From an uncultured Roseovarius sp. (GTDB lineage Bacteria; Pseudomonadota; Alphaproteobacteria; Rhodobacterales; Rhodobacteraceae): a stretch of DNA of 64,000 nt. The translations under genes and the position numbers were made by a program. Location of the stretch: contig CANNCP010000002.1 of the NCBI GenBank assembly GCA_947503145.1, positions 1 to 64,000 of the forward strand, written 5' to 3'. Shown in pieces: positions 17,853 through 27,390 of the stretch; positions within the stretch are counted from its first letter, which is position 1; the number at the start of each line of letters is the position of its first letter. Below the pieces are notes generated by a model. That model was not told the DNA's origin and searched no databases. It was given only the letters and a program-made list of their open reading frames with translations.

Positions 17853-19004
17853 TTATTGTTCTCCCGCGCTGCTACGGCGCAATTCATTGAGCGGCAGATA
17901 GGGCACGACGCCCTGGCCGCTGCCCTCGCGCTCGTCGAGGATGATTTTATCCATATCGCCCAACACGTCCTCCATCGCTTCCAGATAGAGCCGTTTACGC
18001 GTGATTTCCGGCGATTTCTGGTATTCGGTCAGAACCGCCGAGAAGCGGCTGGCCTCACCTTCGGCCTCGTTGATGACGCGTGCGCGATAGCCTTCGGCCT
18101 CTTCCAGAGTCTGCGCCGCTTCACCACGGGCCTGCGCCAGAACGCGCGCGGCGTAGGCATCGGCCTCTTTTTCCAGTCGGTCGCGCTGCTGCGAAGCAGC
18201 CTGGACGTCGCGGAAGGCGTCGATCACCTGCTGAGGCGGATCGGCCTTGTCAAAGTTGACGCGGATCACCTGGACGCCGCTGTTATAGCTGTCCAGCGTC
18301 AGTTGGATCAACTCCTCCAGCCGAGAAGCGATGATACCACGATCCCGGTTCAGGACCGGTGCCAGCTCGGATTGGGCGATGATTTCGCGCATGGCCGATT
18401 CCGACACGGCGCGGATGGTCATGATCGGGTCGCGCAGGTTGAACAGGTATTTGGCAGGATCGTTGATGTTCCAGACCACCTGAAAGTCGATATCGACGAT
18501 GTTTTCATCTCCGGTCAGCGTCAGCCCCGCCTGGCTGCCCCGTGCGCCCACGCCGATATCTTCGTTCTGCTCGCGCGTCACGATGATCTTCTCATGAGTA
18601 ATCAGGGGCCAGGGTGCCACGTGCAGACCTGATCCGGTGGTGCGGTGGTATTCCCCCAAGAACAGCTCAACCGCGCGTTCCTCGGGTTTGACGGTGTAAA
18701 TACTGGCGAACAGCCACAGGGCCACGGCGCCCAGAAGGCCCAGCACCACAGTGCTTCGCGTCAGGCGGGGGCCGCCGCCGCCATCACCGCCGGTGCCATT
18801 CGTACCGCCACCGCCGCCGCCACGTCCACCCAGCAGGACGCGCAACTGGTCCTGGCCTTTTTTCATCAGTTCGTCGATTTCCGGAATCTGAGAGCCACCG
18901 CCGCCTTCGGGCGGGCGTCGGCCGCCACCTCCTCGTTTGTCACCGCCAGCGCCGTTATCGCCGCCACCGCCGCCGCCCCAAGGGCCACCAGACTGTCCTG
19001 CCAT
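17853..19004 (-). CDS. hflK: HflK, SPFH-domain subunit of the HflKC complex
   Basis: A 383-residue partner of HflC. Residues 1-78 are cytoplasmic and extremely glycine-rich (runs of G in WGGGGGGDNG, RGGGGRRPPEGGGG and GGRGGGGGGTNG), interrupted by the conserved IPEIDELMKKGQDQLR. A helix follows at about 82-100, then the band-7 domain (SIYTVKPEERAVELFLGEYH; GDENIVDIDFQVVWNIND) and an Ala/Glu-rich helical tail. Gly-rich N-termini are known in HflK; this one is at the strong end. The RBS AAGGAAAAGGAACAG precedes the ATG. First gene of the hflK-hflC-DUF2065 unit. Confidence 0.95.
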   Translation of the reverse strand: MAGQSGGPWGGGGGGDNGAGGDKRGGGGRRPPEGGGGSQIPEIDELMKKGQDQLRVLLGGRGGGGGGTNGTGGDGGGGPRLTRSTVVLGLLGAVALWLFASIYTVKPEERAVELFLGEYHRTTGSGLHVAPWPLITHEKIIVTREQNEDIGVGARGSQAGLTLTGDENIVDIDFQVVWNINDPAKYLFNLRDPIMTIRAVSESAMREIIAQSELAPVLNRDRGIIASRLEELIQLTLDSYNSGVQVIRVNFDKADPPQQVIDAFRDVQAASQQRDRLEKEADAYAARVLAQARGEAAQTLEEAEGYRARVINEAEGEASRFSAVLTEYQKSPEITRKRLYLEAMEDVLGDMDKIILDEREGSGQGVVPYLPLNELRRSSAGEQ

Positions 19005-19029
19005 CTGTTCCTTTTCCTTCTGTCTCTTG

Positions 19030-19048
19030 GCCCGCGCCGCACGCGGGC
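19030..19048 (-). other. GC-rich hairpin between gor and hflK
   Basis: A perfect 7-bp inverted repeat (GCCCGCG 19030-19036, CGCGGGC 19042-19048) with a 5-base loop lies between the gor stop (19100) and the hflK start (19004). There is no T-run after it on the minus strand. It could slow or end rpiA-gor transcription or fold in the hflK leader. Role unproven. Confidence 0.45.
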
Positions 19049-19099
19049 ATCATTTGTAAACTGTATAGCCGTTTCAGAATATCAACCCGCGCGTATCGA

Positions 19100-20455
19100 T
19101 CAGGCAGTCCGAATCGGGGTTTTCATGGTTACGATCTCTTCGGACATGGTCGGATGCACCGCACAGGTTCGGTCAAAATCTTCCTTGGTCGCGCCCATCT
19201 TGACCGCAATACCCGCCAACTGGATCATCTCTCCTGCCCCCGGTGCAACGATATGACATCCCAAAACCCGGCGGTTTGCCTTGCTCACGATCAGCTTCAT
19301 CAACACCCGGTTCTGCCGCCCGGCAAAAGCCTGCTGCATCGGCTTGAACGAGGTGCAGTAAATCTCGACCGGTTCGCGTGCGCGCGCTTCTTCTTCGGTC
19401 ATGCCCACGGTGCCGATCTCTGGCTGGGTAAAGATCGCCGTCGGGATCAGTTCGTGATCCACCGGCGTCGGGTTGCCCTTGAACACAGTTTCGACAAAGG
19501 CCATGCCTTCGCGGATCGCGACCGGTGTCAGCGCCACACGCCCTGTGACGTCGCCGATGGCGTAGATCGAAGGCACGGCCGTCTGCGAATATTCGTCCAC
19601 GACGATTTCGCCGCCGCGGCCCAGCTCGACGCCGATCTCTTCCAGCCCCAGATCATCCGTGTTTGGCCGACGCCCGGTGGCAAAGAACACCTGCTCGAAC
19701 ACCTTTTCCGTGCCGTTGGTCGCCTTGACCTGGTAGCCGCCCTCGGTCGGAGCCATCTCCAGGATAGTGCTGCCCAGATGCAGATCGATACCTGCCTGCT
19801 GCATTTCCTCGGCCACCAGTCCACGCGCCTCATCGTCAAAGCCGCGCAAAATCTGCGCGCCGCGATAATACTGCGTCACCTGCACGCCCAGCCCGTTCAG
19901 GATACAGGCGAATTCGCAGGCGATATAGCCGCCGCCGATAATCAGGATCGATTTGGGCAGCGTATCGAGGTGAAAGATGTCATCGCTGACGATGCCGTGT
20001 TCGGCCCCCGGCAGATCGGGACGCACCGGATGGCCACCGGTCGCAACCAGGATATGTTTGGCGGTAAATTCCTCGCCGGTCGACAGGCTGACCGTGTGCG
20101 CGTCCTTCAGCGTGGCGCGGGCGTCGTAAGTGGTCACGCCGCTGCCCGACAGCAAATTGCGGTACACGCCCTCCAGCCGATCCAGTTCGGCGTTCAGCCT
20201 GGTGCCGAAAGTCTCCCAGCTGAATCCGTCCGAATGCACATTCCAGCCGTAGGCGCGCGCATCCTCCATTGCATCCGGGTACTCGCTGGCGAACACCATC
20301 AGCTTTTTCGGCACACATCCGCGGATCACACAGGTGCCGCCATAGCGGTCCTCTTCGGCCAGCGCGACGCGGGCCCCCTCGGTCGCCGCCACGCGTGCCG
20401 CGCGCACTCCGCCGGATCCACCACCAATAACGAATAGATCGTAGTCAAAACTCAT
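19100..20455 (-). CDS. gor: Glutathione-disulfide reductase
   Basis: A 451-residue flavoprotein that keeps glutathione reduced with NADPH in the cytoplasm. The FAD motif is VIGGGSGGVRAAR (10-21), the redox-active pair Cys42/Cys47 is in GGTCVIRGCVPKK, the NADPH-binding motif is IIGGGYIACEFACILNGLG, and the C-terminal His-Glu is in HPTMSEE. The CVIRGCVPKK signature and the TDDLGLEEIGV stretch separate it from lipoamide and mercuric reductases. AAGGGG lies just before the ATG. It starts 27 bases after rpiA, so both probably share a transcript. RpiA feeds the pentose phosphate pathway, which supplies NADPH, so the pairing makes sense. Confidence 0.94.
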   Translation of the reverse strand: MSFDYDLFVIGGGSGGVRAARVAATEGARVALAEEDRYGGTCVIRGCVPKKLMVFASEYPDAMEDARAYGWNVHSDGFSWETFGTRLNAELDRLEGVYRNLLSGSGVTTYDARATLKDAHTVSLSTGEEFTAKHILVATGGHPVRPDLPGAEHGIVSDDIFHLDTLPKSILIIGGGYIACEFACILNGLGVQVTQYYRGAQILRGFDDEARGLVAEEMQQAGIDLHLGSTILEMAPTEGGYQVKATNGTEKVFEQVFFATGRRPNTDDLGLEEIGVELGRGGEIVVDEYSQTAVPSIYAIGDVTGRVALTPVAIREGMAFVETVFKGNPTPVDHELIPTAIFTQPEIGTVGMTEEEARAREPVEIYCTSFKPMQQAFAGRQNRVLMKLIVSKANRRVLGCHIVAPGAGEMIQLAGIAVKMGATKEDFDRTCAVHPTMSEEIVTMKTPIRTA

Positions 20456-20482
20456 ATCAGCCCCTTACCTGACGTGTCTGCC

Positions 20483-21271
20483 TCAGTCCATCATGTCGGT
20501 AAAAAGGTTGTCGCTTTCGACAAAATCGAGACGGTCGCGCTCCACCGTGCCCTCGTTGATGTCGCGCATCTCAACCCGGCCATCGCCATAGCCGATCACG
20601 ACCACATCGCAGATATCAATGAACAGCCCGTTTTCAACCACGCCGGGGATCTGGTTCAGCACCAGCGCCAGTTGGCGGGCATTGCCGATCCGCCCCGTAT
20701 GCAGGTCGAGGATATGATTGCCCTCGTCGGTGACGAATGGGCGTTCGCCATTCATCCGCAGCGTGACATCGCGCCCCATCACATCGACCGAAATCAACAT
20801 CTCCTCGATCAGTGCGCGGGTAGTCTGCCAACCGAAGGGGATGACCTCTACCGGCAGCGGAAAGGCACCCAGCCGCTCGACCTCCTTGGCGGCATCCGCG
20901 ATCACGATCATCTGATCGCTCGCAGTCGCCACGATCTTTTCCTGCAAGAGCGCACCGCCGCCCCCCTTGATCAGGTTCAACTCGCCATCGAATTCGTCCG
21001 CGCCGTCGATTGTCAGATCAAGCCACTTGGCCTCGTCCAGACTGATCACCTCGATCCCCACCTCACTGGCCAATTGTGCCGTGCGGGTCGATGTCGGCAC
21101 TCCGCGGATCTTCAACCCGTCCTCGCGCACCAACTCGCCCAGGCAGCGCACCATCCAGGCAGCCGTGCTGCCAGTACCCAGCCCTACGCGCATTCCGTCC
21201 TCGACAAAATCGACCGCCCGCTTGGCAGCGACGAACTTTGCCTTGTCGATTGGTGACAATTCTCCAGCCAT
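20483..21271 (-). CDS. rpiA: Ribose-5-phosphate isomerase A
   Basis: Interconverts ribose 5-phosphate and ribulose 5-phosphate. It has 262 residues with the standard blocks GLGTGSTAAWMV (about 31-42), TIDGADEFDGELNLIKGGGG (about 92-111, with the catalytic Asp/Glu), KEVERLGAFPLPVEVIPFG, and FVTDEGNHILD. I chose the ATG at 21271 because AAGGAG lies eight bases upstream and it starts at the first conserved residues; a much longer open frame upstream (to 21487) has no family likeness. Divergent from the solute-binding-protein gene at 21682. Confidence 0.94.
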   Translation of the reverse strand: MAGELSPIDKAKFVAAKRAVDFVEDGMRVGLGTGSTAAWMVRCLGELVREDGLKIRGVPTSTRTAQLASEVGIEVISLDEAKWLDLTIDGADEFDGELNLIKGGGGALLQEKIVATASDQMIVIADAAKEVERLGAFPLPVEVIPFGWQTTRALIEEMLISVDVMGRDVTLRMNGERPFVTDEGNHILDLHTGRIGNARQLALVLNQIPGVVENGLFIDICDVVVIGYGDGRVEMRDINEGTVERDRLDFVESDNLFTDMMD

Positions 21272-21681
21272 GACAGCGACTCCTTCGTGATTGCGCCCGG
21301 TATAAGAGAGAAGCCCCAGAGGTGCGAGGATGAATTGGTTTCTCAGAGATTTCGTGCTGTTTGGCACAAACCCGGCTACGGCGGCGCGCTGCATATCTCG
21401 CGCGATGCTGCCGTCCATCTTTCGGGCGCGGGCTGCAATCAGCCCGACGCGGGACCAATACCCAGCCCCTCCGTCGATACGCCTCATGATGCCGCGCCGC
21501 CGGGAGGCCGCGCAACCTGCACAGAGGCAGGTCCGACTGATACCAACGATATCAATACCGAATGGAGTTCCGATTTGCTATCTGCTCCGGTTTGGCCGAC
21601 AAAGACAGGATAGAATAATCCGATTCCGAAGCGCGATCGCAGGTGTCCGCCCCGCATATCGCCCAGCTGCGAGGACTTTGC
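21272..21681. other. Intergenic region between divergent rpiA and solute-binding-protein genes
   Basis: About 410 bases without a supportable gene. It must hold the rpiA-gor promoter (minus strand) and the promoter for the gene at 21682 (plus strand). I saw no clear palindrome, RNA element or mobile-element end. Short open frames here have neither ribosome sites nor family likeness. Confidence 0.4.
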
Positions 21682-23358
21682 ATGAGTTGGCTCACTCGTT
21701 CCGGTCGCCCCCTTTCCCGCATGATCGTGGAACAGGCAGGGCGCGCCCGCGCCGACGAAGTCAGCCGTCGTGAGTTTCTCGCCCTCGCCAGCAGCTTCGG
21801 GGCCACCACCGCCACCGCCTATGCGCTGCTGGGCCTGCCCTCCCCGGCCCGCGCCGACACTGGCGAGGCCGAACCGCCCTCAGAGAGCCGCACCGGCGTG
21901 CGCATCCAGATGGAGGTGCGCCCATTGGGCGATCCGCGCACTTTCGACTGGTTTCAGGCCGCGAACGTGACCCGTGGCTGGCTGGAATACCTCGTATCCT
22001 ACGAAAACGATGGCACATTCCGGCCGCAACTGCTGCAGGACTGGACCATCACCGATGACGCGCGCCACTACACCCTGCATCTGCGCCCCGGTGTGATGTG
22101 GAATGACGGCACGCCCTTCACCTCTGCCGATGTGGTGCGTAATATCGCGCGCTGGTGCGACCGTGACGCGCCAGGCAATTCCATGGCCGGGCGCTTTGCC
22201 GTGCTGGTCGATCCGGCGACAGGCCACTTGATGGAAGGCACGGTCAGCACGCCCGACGATCTGACTGTCGTCCTTGATCTCCCGCGCGCCGATATCTCGC
22301 TTATTGCGGGCATGGCCGATTACCCGGCAGCCATCGTCCCCGAGGGTTTTGATCCCGACCGCATGCTGGAGATGCCCGTCGGCACCGGCCCCTACCTGCC
22401 CGAGAGTGTCGCGCCGGGCATTGGTGCTGTGCTGGTGCGCAACGACAACCACACATGGTGGAACGCCGGGAATGGCGCATGGATGGAGCGGATCGAATTC
22501 ATCGACCTCGGCACCGACCCGTCCAGCTTTGCCATCGCCGCGCAGGCCGGGCGCATCGACATGACCCATTCCATCGAAGGGGACTTCATAGAAGTCTTTA
22601 GCGCGATGGATGGCTGGGTGGTGAACAAGATCATCACCGCCGCAACCGTTGTGATCCGCCCCAACCAAAACGCCGAGATTGACGGCATCCGGCCCTACGC
22701 CGACGTGCGCGTTCGCCGCGCGCTGCAACTGGCAATGAGCAACGAGATCCTGCTTGAGCTTGGCTATGCCAATCGTGGCAACGTGGCGGAAAATCACCAC
22801 GTCGCCCCGTTGCATCCCGAATACACGGCCATGCCTGCGCCCGTACATGACCCCGACGCCGCGCACGCGCTGATGGAAGAAGCGGGCATGGCTGATTTCG
22901 AACACGAACTGATTTCGATTGATGACGACTGGCGGCGCAACACCGCCGATACTGCTGCCGCGCTGCTGACGGATGCGGGCATCAAGGTGCGCCGCACCAT
23001 CGTGCCCGGCGCGGTCTACTGGAACAACTGGGCCAGCTTTCCGTTCAGCACGACCGACTGGGGCCACCGTCCGCTCGGGGTGCAGACCTATGCGCTCGCC
23101 TATCGCTCGGGCCAGGTGTGGAACGAATTCGGCTGGTCCAACGCCGAATTCGACACCACACTGGAAGAGGCGCTGGCAACCCTCGACATCGAGAAGCGCC
23201 GCGTCTTGATGCACCGCTGCCAGCAGTTGGTCCGCGATGAGGGCGTGACAGTGCAGCCCTACTGGCGGCGGCTCTATAATCACACGATCGCAGGGTTGGC
23301 CGGGGGCGGTCACCATATCGCGCTGGAGATCAGGCCAGCCGAGTTGCACTGGGTCTGA
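21682..23358 (+). CDS. Tat-exported ABC-transporter substrate-binding protein, family 5 (peptide/nickel/opine type)
   Basis: A 558-residue SBP_bac_5 protein that would bind an oligopeptide-like or other solute in the periplasm. A twin-arginine signal is visible: SRREFLALASSFGATTA at about 32-48 with a following ALLGLPSPARA cleavage region. The body has YENDGTFRPQLLQDW, HYTLHLRPGVMWNDGTPFTS, VGTGPYLPE, and the late block QPYWRRLYNH. I chose the ATG at 21682, behind GAGG. No permease or ATPase gene is adjacent, so it is an orphan that must use a distant transporter or serve another role. A Tat rather than Sec signal suggests folding before export. Confidence 0.85.
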   Translation: MSWLTRSGRPLSRMIVEQAGRARADEVSRREFLALASSFGATTATAYALLGLPSPARADTGEAEPPSESRTGVRIQMEVRPLGDPRTFDWFQAANVTRGWLEYLVSYENDGTFRPQLLQDWTITDDARHYTLHLRPGVMWNDGTPFTSADVVRNIARWCDRDAPGNSMAGRFAVLVDPATGHLMEGTVSTPDDLTVVLDLPRADISLIAGMADYPAAIVPEGFDPDRMLEMPVGTGPYLPESVAPGIGAVLVRNDNHTWWNAGNGAWMERIEFIDLGTDPSSFAIAAQAGRIDMTHSIEGDFIEVFSAMDGWVVNKIITAATVVIRPNQNAEIDGIRPYADVRVRRALQLAMSNEILLELGYANRGNVAENHHVAPLHPEYTAMPAPVHDPDAAHALMEEAGMADFEHELISIDDDWRRNTADTAAALLTDAGIKVRRTIVPGAVYWNNWASFPFSTTDWGHRPLGVQTYALAYRSGQVWNEFGWSNAEFDTTLEEALATLDIEKRRVLMHRCQQLVRDEGVTVQPYWRRLYNHTIAGLAGGGHHIALEIRPAELHWV

Positions 23359-23561
23359 CCGACCCGAGACAGGAGGCGATTCGTGCAGGATACCGTGCGA
23401 GACCGGGAAGACCACCTTTGTTCCCGGTGCGCGCCCGAAACGACCCACCCAGCCGCCGCACGGACCATTCCAAGCGGTTCCACAGTCAGCGGCGCAATTT
23501 CACACATGAAACCGGCAAAACTCCGATTGCCTGACGACACAGGCACCGCGTAGACAGCGCC

Positions 23562-24794
23562 ATGACCGAACACACCGTGACGCCTCCCGCCGCTGCCCCC
23601 GCCGCCCTGCCCTTTGCAGAGTTCGTGATCCTTCTGGCCTTCATGGTCTCGATCACCGCGATGGCCACCGATATCATGTTGCCCGCGCTTGATCTGATCG
23701 GCAGCGAACTGGGCGTCACCGATCCCAACGACGCGCAATTGGTGGTCTCGACCCTGTTTCTCGGCTTTGCGCTTGGTCAGGTGCTGGCCGGGCCACTGTC
23801 GGACAGTTTCGGGCGCAAGCCCGTGATCTATGGCGGCTACATGATTTTCCTCATCGGCTGTGCCCTGTCGCTCTGGGCGCAGAACTGGGAGGTGATGATC
23901 GCCGGGCGCGTGTTGCAGGGGCTGGGTGCTGCCGCTCCGCGAATCGTGACGCTGGCATTGGTGCGCGATCGTCACGCCGGGCGTGAAATGGCGCGGATCA
24001 TGTCGGTCGTCATGGCGGTGTTCATCCTGGTGCCGATGATCGCACCAGCCGTTGGCCAATTGGTGATCGGTATCAGCGGCTGGCGCGCGACATTCGCGGT
24101 GCTCATGGCGATGGCGGTGGTTGCCTCCCTCTGGCTCGCCCTGCGCCAGCCCGAGACATTGCCACCCCCCGCCCGCCGCGCCTTTTCACCGCAGGTAATC
24201 GGAACCGGGCTGGCCGAGATTTTCGCATCGCGCATCGCCATCGGCTATACAGTGGCCACCGGGTGCATATTCGGCGCGTTTCTGTCCTATCTCAGCACGG
24301 CGCAGCAGATCTTTCAGCAGGTCTATGACGCCGGCCCGCTCTTTGCTGTCTACTTTGGCATCGCCGCCCTGGCGATCGGTAGCGCGTCGGTGGTCAACTC
24401 CATGCTGGTGATGCGCCTCGGTATGCGCCTGCTCATCCGCTCGGCGATGATCGGCATCATAGTGACATCGGCGCTCTTTGCCGTGCCCACGCTGAGCGCA
24501 GGCGGCATCCCGCCCTTCTGGCTCTTCATGGTCTGGCTGCTGACGGTGTTTTTCTGCAACGGTATTCTGTTCGGCAACCTCAACGCCATCGCGATGGAGC
24601 CGCTGGGCCATATCGCGGGTCTGGGTGCGGCGCTGGTCGGCTCGATGTCGACCTTCATCGCGCTGCCGCTGGCGTGGTATCTGGGCCACCTCTTCGACGG
24701 CAACGTGCTGCCGCTGGTCGCAGGCTTCGGCGGCCTAGCTACCGCCGCGCTCGGCGCGAGCCTCTGGGCAGAGCGGGGATCGTCCAAAGGCTAA
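23562..24794 (+). CDS. Bcr/CflA-family MFS drug-efflux transporter
   Basis: A 410-residue inner-membrane protein with twelve hydrophobic segments. The Bcr/CflA subfamily is suggested by MATDIMLPALDLIGSELGV in the first loop, the motif-A region GPLSDSFGRKPVIYGGY after helix 2, and LQGLGAAAPRIVTLALVRD. Members expel compounds such as bicyclomycin, chloramphenicol or sulfonamides by proton antiport; the substrate here is unknown. The gene stands about 200 bases after the solute-binding-protein gene on the same strand, with no evident coupling. Confidence 0.88.
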   Translation: MTEHTVTPPAAAPAALPFAEFVILLAFMVSITAMATDIMLPALDLIGSELGVTDPNDAQLVVSTLFLGFALGQVLAGPLSDSFGRKPVIYGGYMIFLIGCALSLWAQNWEVMIAGRVLQGLGAAAPRIVTLALVRDRHAGREMARIMSVVMAVFILVPMIAPAVGQLVIGISGWRATFAVLMAMAVVASLWLALRQPETLPPPARRAFSPQVIGTGLAEIFASRIAIGYTVATGCIFGAFLSYLSTAQQIFQQVYDAGPLFAVYFGIAALAIGSASVVNSMLVMRLGMRLLIRSAMIGIIVTSALFAVPTLSAGGIPPFWLFMVWLLTVFFCNGILFGNLNAIAMEPLGHIAGLGAALVGSMSTFIALPLAWYLGHLFDGNVLPLVAGFGGLATAALGASLWAERGSSKG

Positions 24795-25243
24795 GAAAAC
24801 AGTCCAACTTCCCGCTAGGCGGGTGCCTTCGGCGCGGTTAGGATCGAAGGCACAGCAAGCCAGAGGATGGCAGCTATGCTCCTGCCGTCTTGAAATCGGA
24901 GTTGGAAGCCTGAAAACAGATATTGCGCGCCTATACCGGGTACAGGCTGGCTTCAAGACGTCGCAATCTGCAAGGCGCTGACATGTCAAAAGCCGACATC
25001 AGCGAAGCACGCCTGAACGAATTCCAGATACGGGGGCGGACCTTGGGGCGGACGGCATTTGGTGCCGACACACCCTTCAATGCGGGTACTTTTCGAGAGT
25101 GTCGCGCTGAAGAAAATTGATTGCACCACCCCGCCCGCTCCGAAGGACAGCGCGCCGGAGTGAAACCCCACCCTACACCCGGCGGCGATTGTGGTGCATA
25201 ACCCGGCGAACAAGTGATTCACCAAGAGCCGAGGACGATCCCC
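24795..25243. other. Spacer with two hairpins before serS
   Basis: About 450 bases without a convincing gene. Two inverted repeats follow the MFS gene: CCCGC/GCGGG with a TAG loop (24811-24823) and a perfect 9-bp GTGCCTTCG/CGAAGGCAC (24823-24831, 24845-24853). Neither has a T-run, so they may be imperfect terminators. A 45-codon frame from ATG 24983 to 25120 (MSKADISEARLNEFQ...) lacks a good ribosome site and I do not recognise it; I leave it as unsupported. No T-box is expected in this phylum and none is seen. Confidence 0.45.
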
Positions 25244-26539
25244 ATGCATGACATCCGTGCGATCCGCGAGAACCCTGCCGCCTTTGACGCCGCCTTGACC
25301 CGGCGGCCCGGAGTCGCACCAGTGTCGGACCAGATCCTCGCCCTAGACGAGGCGCGCCGCGCCAAGATCGCAGCGGCCGAAGCGGCACAAGCCGAGCAGA
25401 ACAAGGCCGCCAAGGAAGTCGGGGCCGCCAAGGCCAGCGGCGATGAGGCAGAATTCGAGCGCCTGCGCGCGCTGGTCGGCGAGAAGAAGGCCCAAGTGGC
25501 AGCAATGCAAACCGAGGCCAAGATGCTCGATGCGCAACTCACCGACATGCTGATGGGCATCCCCAACCTGCCCTACGAGGACACCCCCAAAGGCGCGGAC
25601 GAAGCCGACAACATCGAAATCCATCGCTGGGGCACGCCTGCGACGCTCGATTTTTCGCCAAAAGAACATTACCAGATCGCAGGCGTCCTGCCCGGTATGG
25701 ATTTCGAGACGGCGGCCAAGCTGAGCGGCGCGCGCTTTGTCGTGCTCAGCGGTGCGGTGGCCCGCATTCACCGTGCGCTGGCGCAATTCATGCTTGATAC
25801 GCATATCGACCAGAACGGCCTGACCGAGACCTGGACACCCGTACTGGTGCGCGACGAGATGATGCTGGGCACCGGGCAGTTGCCGAAGTTCGGCGAGGAC
25901 AGCTATCGCACCACCGATGGCTGGTGGCTGGTGCCGACCGCCGAAGTCACACTGACCAACATCGTGAACGGCCTGACCATAGACGCCGATACCCTGCCGC
26001 GCCGCTATGTGGCGCACACCCAGTGTTTCCGCTCGGAGGCCGGCAGCGCCGGGCGCGACACCGCGGGCATGCTGCGCCAGCACCAGTTCGAGAAGGTCGA
26101 GATGGTCAGCATCACGCATCCCGACATGAGCCGCACCGAGCTGGACCGCATGACCGGCTGCGCCACTGGCATCCTTGAGGCGCTGAACCTGCCCTACCGC
26201 ACGGTTGCCCTGTGCACCGGCGACATGGGATTCGGCGCGCGGCGCACCCATGATATCGAAGTATGGCTGCCCGGTCAGAACACCTACCGCGAGATCAGCA
26301 GCGTGTCGGTCTGCGCCGACTTTCAGGCGCGGCGGATGAATGCGCGCTTCAAGCCCGCAGAGGGCGGCAAGCCGCAATTCGTACACACGCTCAATGGCTC
26401 TGGCCTTGCCGTGGGCCGCTGCCTGATCGCGGTGCTGGAAAACGGTCAGCAGGCTGACGGCTCGGTTGTCATGCCCGAGGCGATCCGCCCCTATCTGGGC
26501 GGCAAGACGGTGCTGGCGGCGGATGGCACGCTGATCTGA
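25244..26539 (+). CDS. serS: Seryl-tRNA synthetase
   Basis: Charges tRNA-Ser with serine. It has 431 residues: the N-terminal antiparallel coiled-coil arm (about 30-105, Ala/Lys/Glu-rich) and the class II catalytic core with motif 2 around [20 protein letters not shown] and HQFEKVEM, and motif 3 [17 protein letters not shown]. The serine-binding TAEVTLTN is present. ATG at 25244 behind GAGGA. Its substrate tRNA-Ser(GGA) is encoded 20 kb away on the other strand; there is no operon link. Confidence 0.96.
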   Translation: MHDIRAIRENPAAFDAALTRRPGVAPVSDQILALDEARRAKIAAAEAAQAEQNKAAKEVGAAKASGDEAEFERLRALVGEKKAQVAAMQTEAKMLDAQLTDMLMGIPNLPYEDTPKGADEADNIEIHRWGTPATLDFSPKEHYQIAGVLPGMDFETAAKLSGARFVVLSGAVARIHRALAQFMLDTHIDQNGLTETWTPVLVRDEMMLGTGQLPKFGEDSYRTTDGWWLVPTAEVTLTNIVNGLTIDADTLPRRYVAHTQCFRSEAGSAGRDTAGMLRQHQFEKVEMVSITHPDMSRTELDRMTGCATGILEALNLPYRTVALCTGDMGFGARRTHDIEVWLPGQNTYREISSVSVCADFQARRMNARFKPAEGGKPQFVHTLNGSGLAVGRCLIAVLENGQQADGSVVMPEAIRPYLGGKTVLAADGTLI

Positions 26540-26647
26540 CACCAGCCTTTGCAGGTATAGTGGCGGCAGGTTCCTTGACTTGCGCGCGCCAGCCCTAGGT
26601 TCTTGGGCCACAACCTGCCCCACCCTGTTGCGATCGGACCTGACAGT

Positions 26648-27349
26648 ATGCCTTATCTGCTCTTTCTCGCGGCCCTCGCCTTTGCCGCCTCGCCCTTTCT
26701 GACATCCGGCTTTGGCGGGTTCGATGCGGATCAGTTCCCGGTGCCGCAGGTCGATCCGCCCGGCCAGCCCGCAGGCTATGCCTTTGGCATCTGGGGCCTG
26801 ATCTATCTGTGGCTCATCGTCGGCACCGGATTTCAGATGCTGCGGCGCAAGGATGCCGAAGACTGGGTCGCGCTGCGCCTGCCATTGCTGGTTTCACTGG
26901 GGATCGGCATCTTCTGGCTGCCGGTCGCGATGATCAGCCCGCTCTGGGCGACGGTGCTGATCTGGGCAATGCTGGCGGGCGCCCTGTCGGCGCTGCTGCG
27001 CTGCCCCGCCCGCGATAGCGGATTTGCCGCCTGGCCTGTCGGGCTTTATGCTGGATGGCTGACCGCTGCCGCCAGCGTGTCGCTGGCGCTGATCGGTGCG
27101 GGCTGGGGGCTGATGAGCGGGACCACTGCCGCGCTCATGGCACTTGTCATCGCGCTGCTCCTCTCGCTGGCCATGATGTGGCAGCGCCCGTCGGTGATCG
27201 GCTATCCGGTCGCGGTGATCTGGGCATTGATCGCGGTAGCGGTGGCCAACTGGCCGGACGGACCACGCAGCGTGCTGCTGCTGGCGGCTGCGGGGGCTGT
27301 CCTGATCGGGATCGTGGCCGCATTCATGGCAGCACGCCGCCAAGCCTGA
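26648..27349 (+). CDS. Multi-spanning membrane protein, TspO/MBR-like
   Basis: About 233 residues with six or seven hydrophobic helices. The block PAGYAFGIWGLIYLWLIVGTG resembles the PPGYVFG-W--IY region of tryptophan-rich sensory proteins (TspO/MBR), but the protein is longer than classical TspO (~160 residues) and has extra helices. Such long homologues are common in Rhodobacteraceae and other bacteria and lack a defined function; a role in porphyrin or stress sensing would be a guess. I chose the ATG at 26648, where the first helix begins; a TTG at 26603 would add 15 residues. It converges with der, 41 bases between stops. Confidence 0.6.
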   Translation: MPYLLFLAALAFAASPFLTSGFGGFDADQFPVPQVDPPGQPAGYAFGIWGLIYLWLIVGTGFQMLRRKDAEDWVALRLPLLVSLGIGIFWLPVAMISPLWATVLIWAMLAGALSALLRCPARDSGFAAWPVGLYAGWLTAAASVSLALIGAGWGLMSGTTAALMALVIALLLSLAMMWQRPSVIGYPVAVIWALIAVAVANWPDGPRSVLLLAAAGAVLIGIVAAFMAARRQA

Positions 27350-27390
27350 CCGCCCGCGCCCGTTGGGTGGCCCGCCCCCCCCACACTATC

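Noticed and set aside
21287-21613. Open frames between rpiA and the binding-protein gene
   Set aside because: They oppose or overlap the promoter zones of real genes, and their composition is unlike proteins.
24823-24853. 9-bp hairpin as a Rho-independent terminator
   Set aside because: There is no T-run after it on either strand; listed only as a hairpin.
24983-25120. 45-codon frame before serS
   Set aside because: No good ribosome site, no family and no overlap with neighbours; kept only as a note in the spacer entry.
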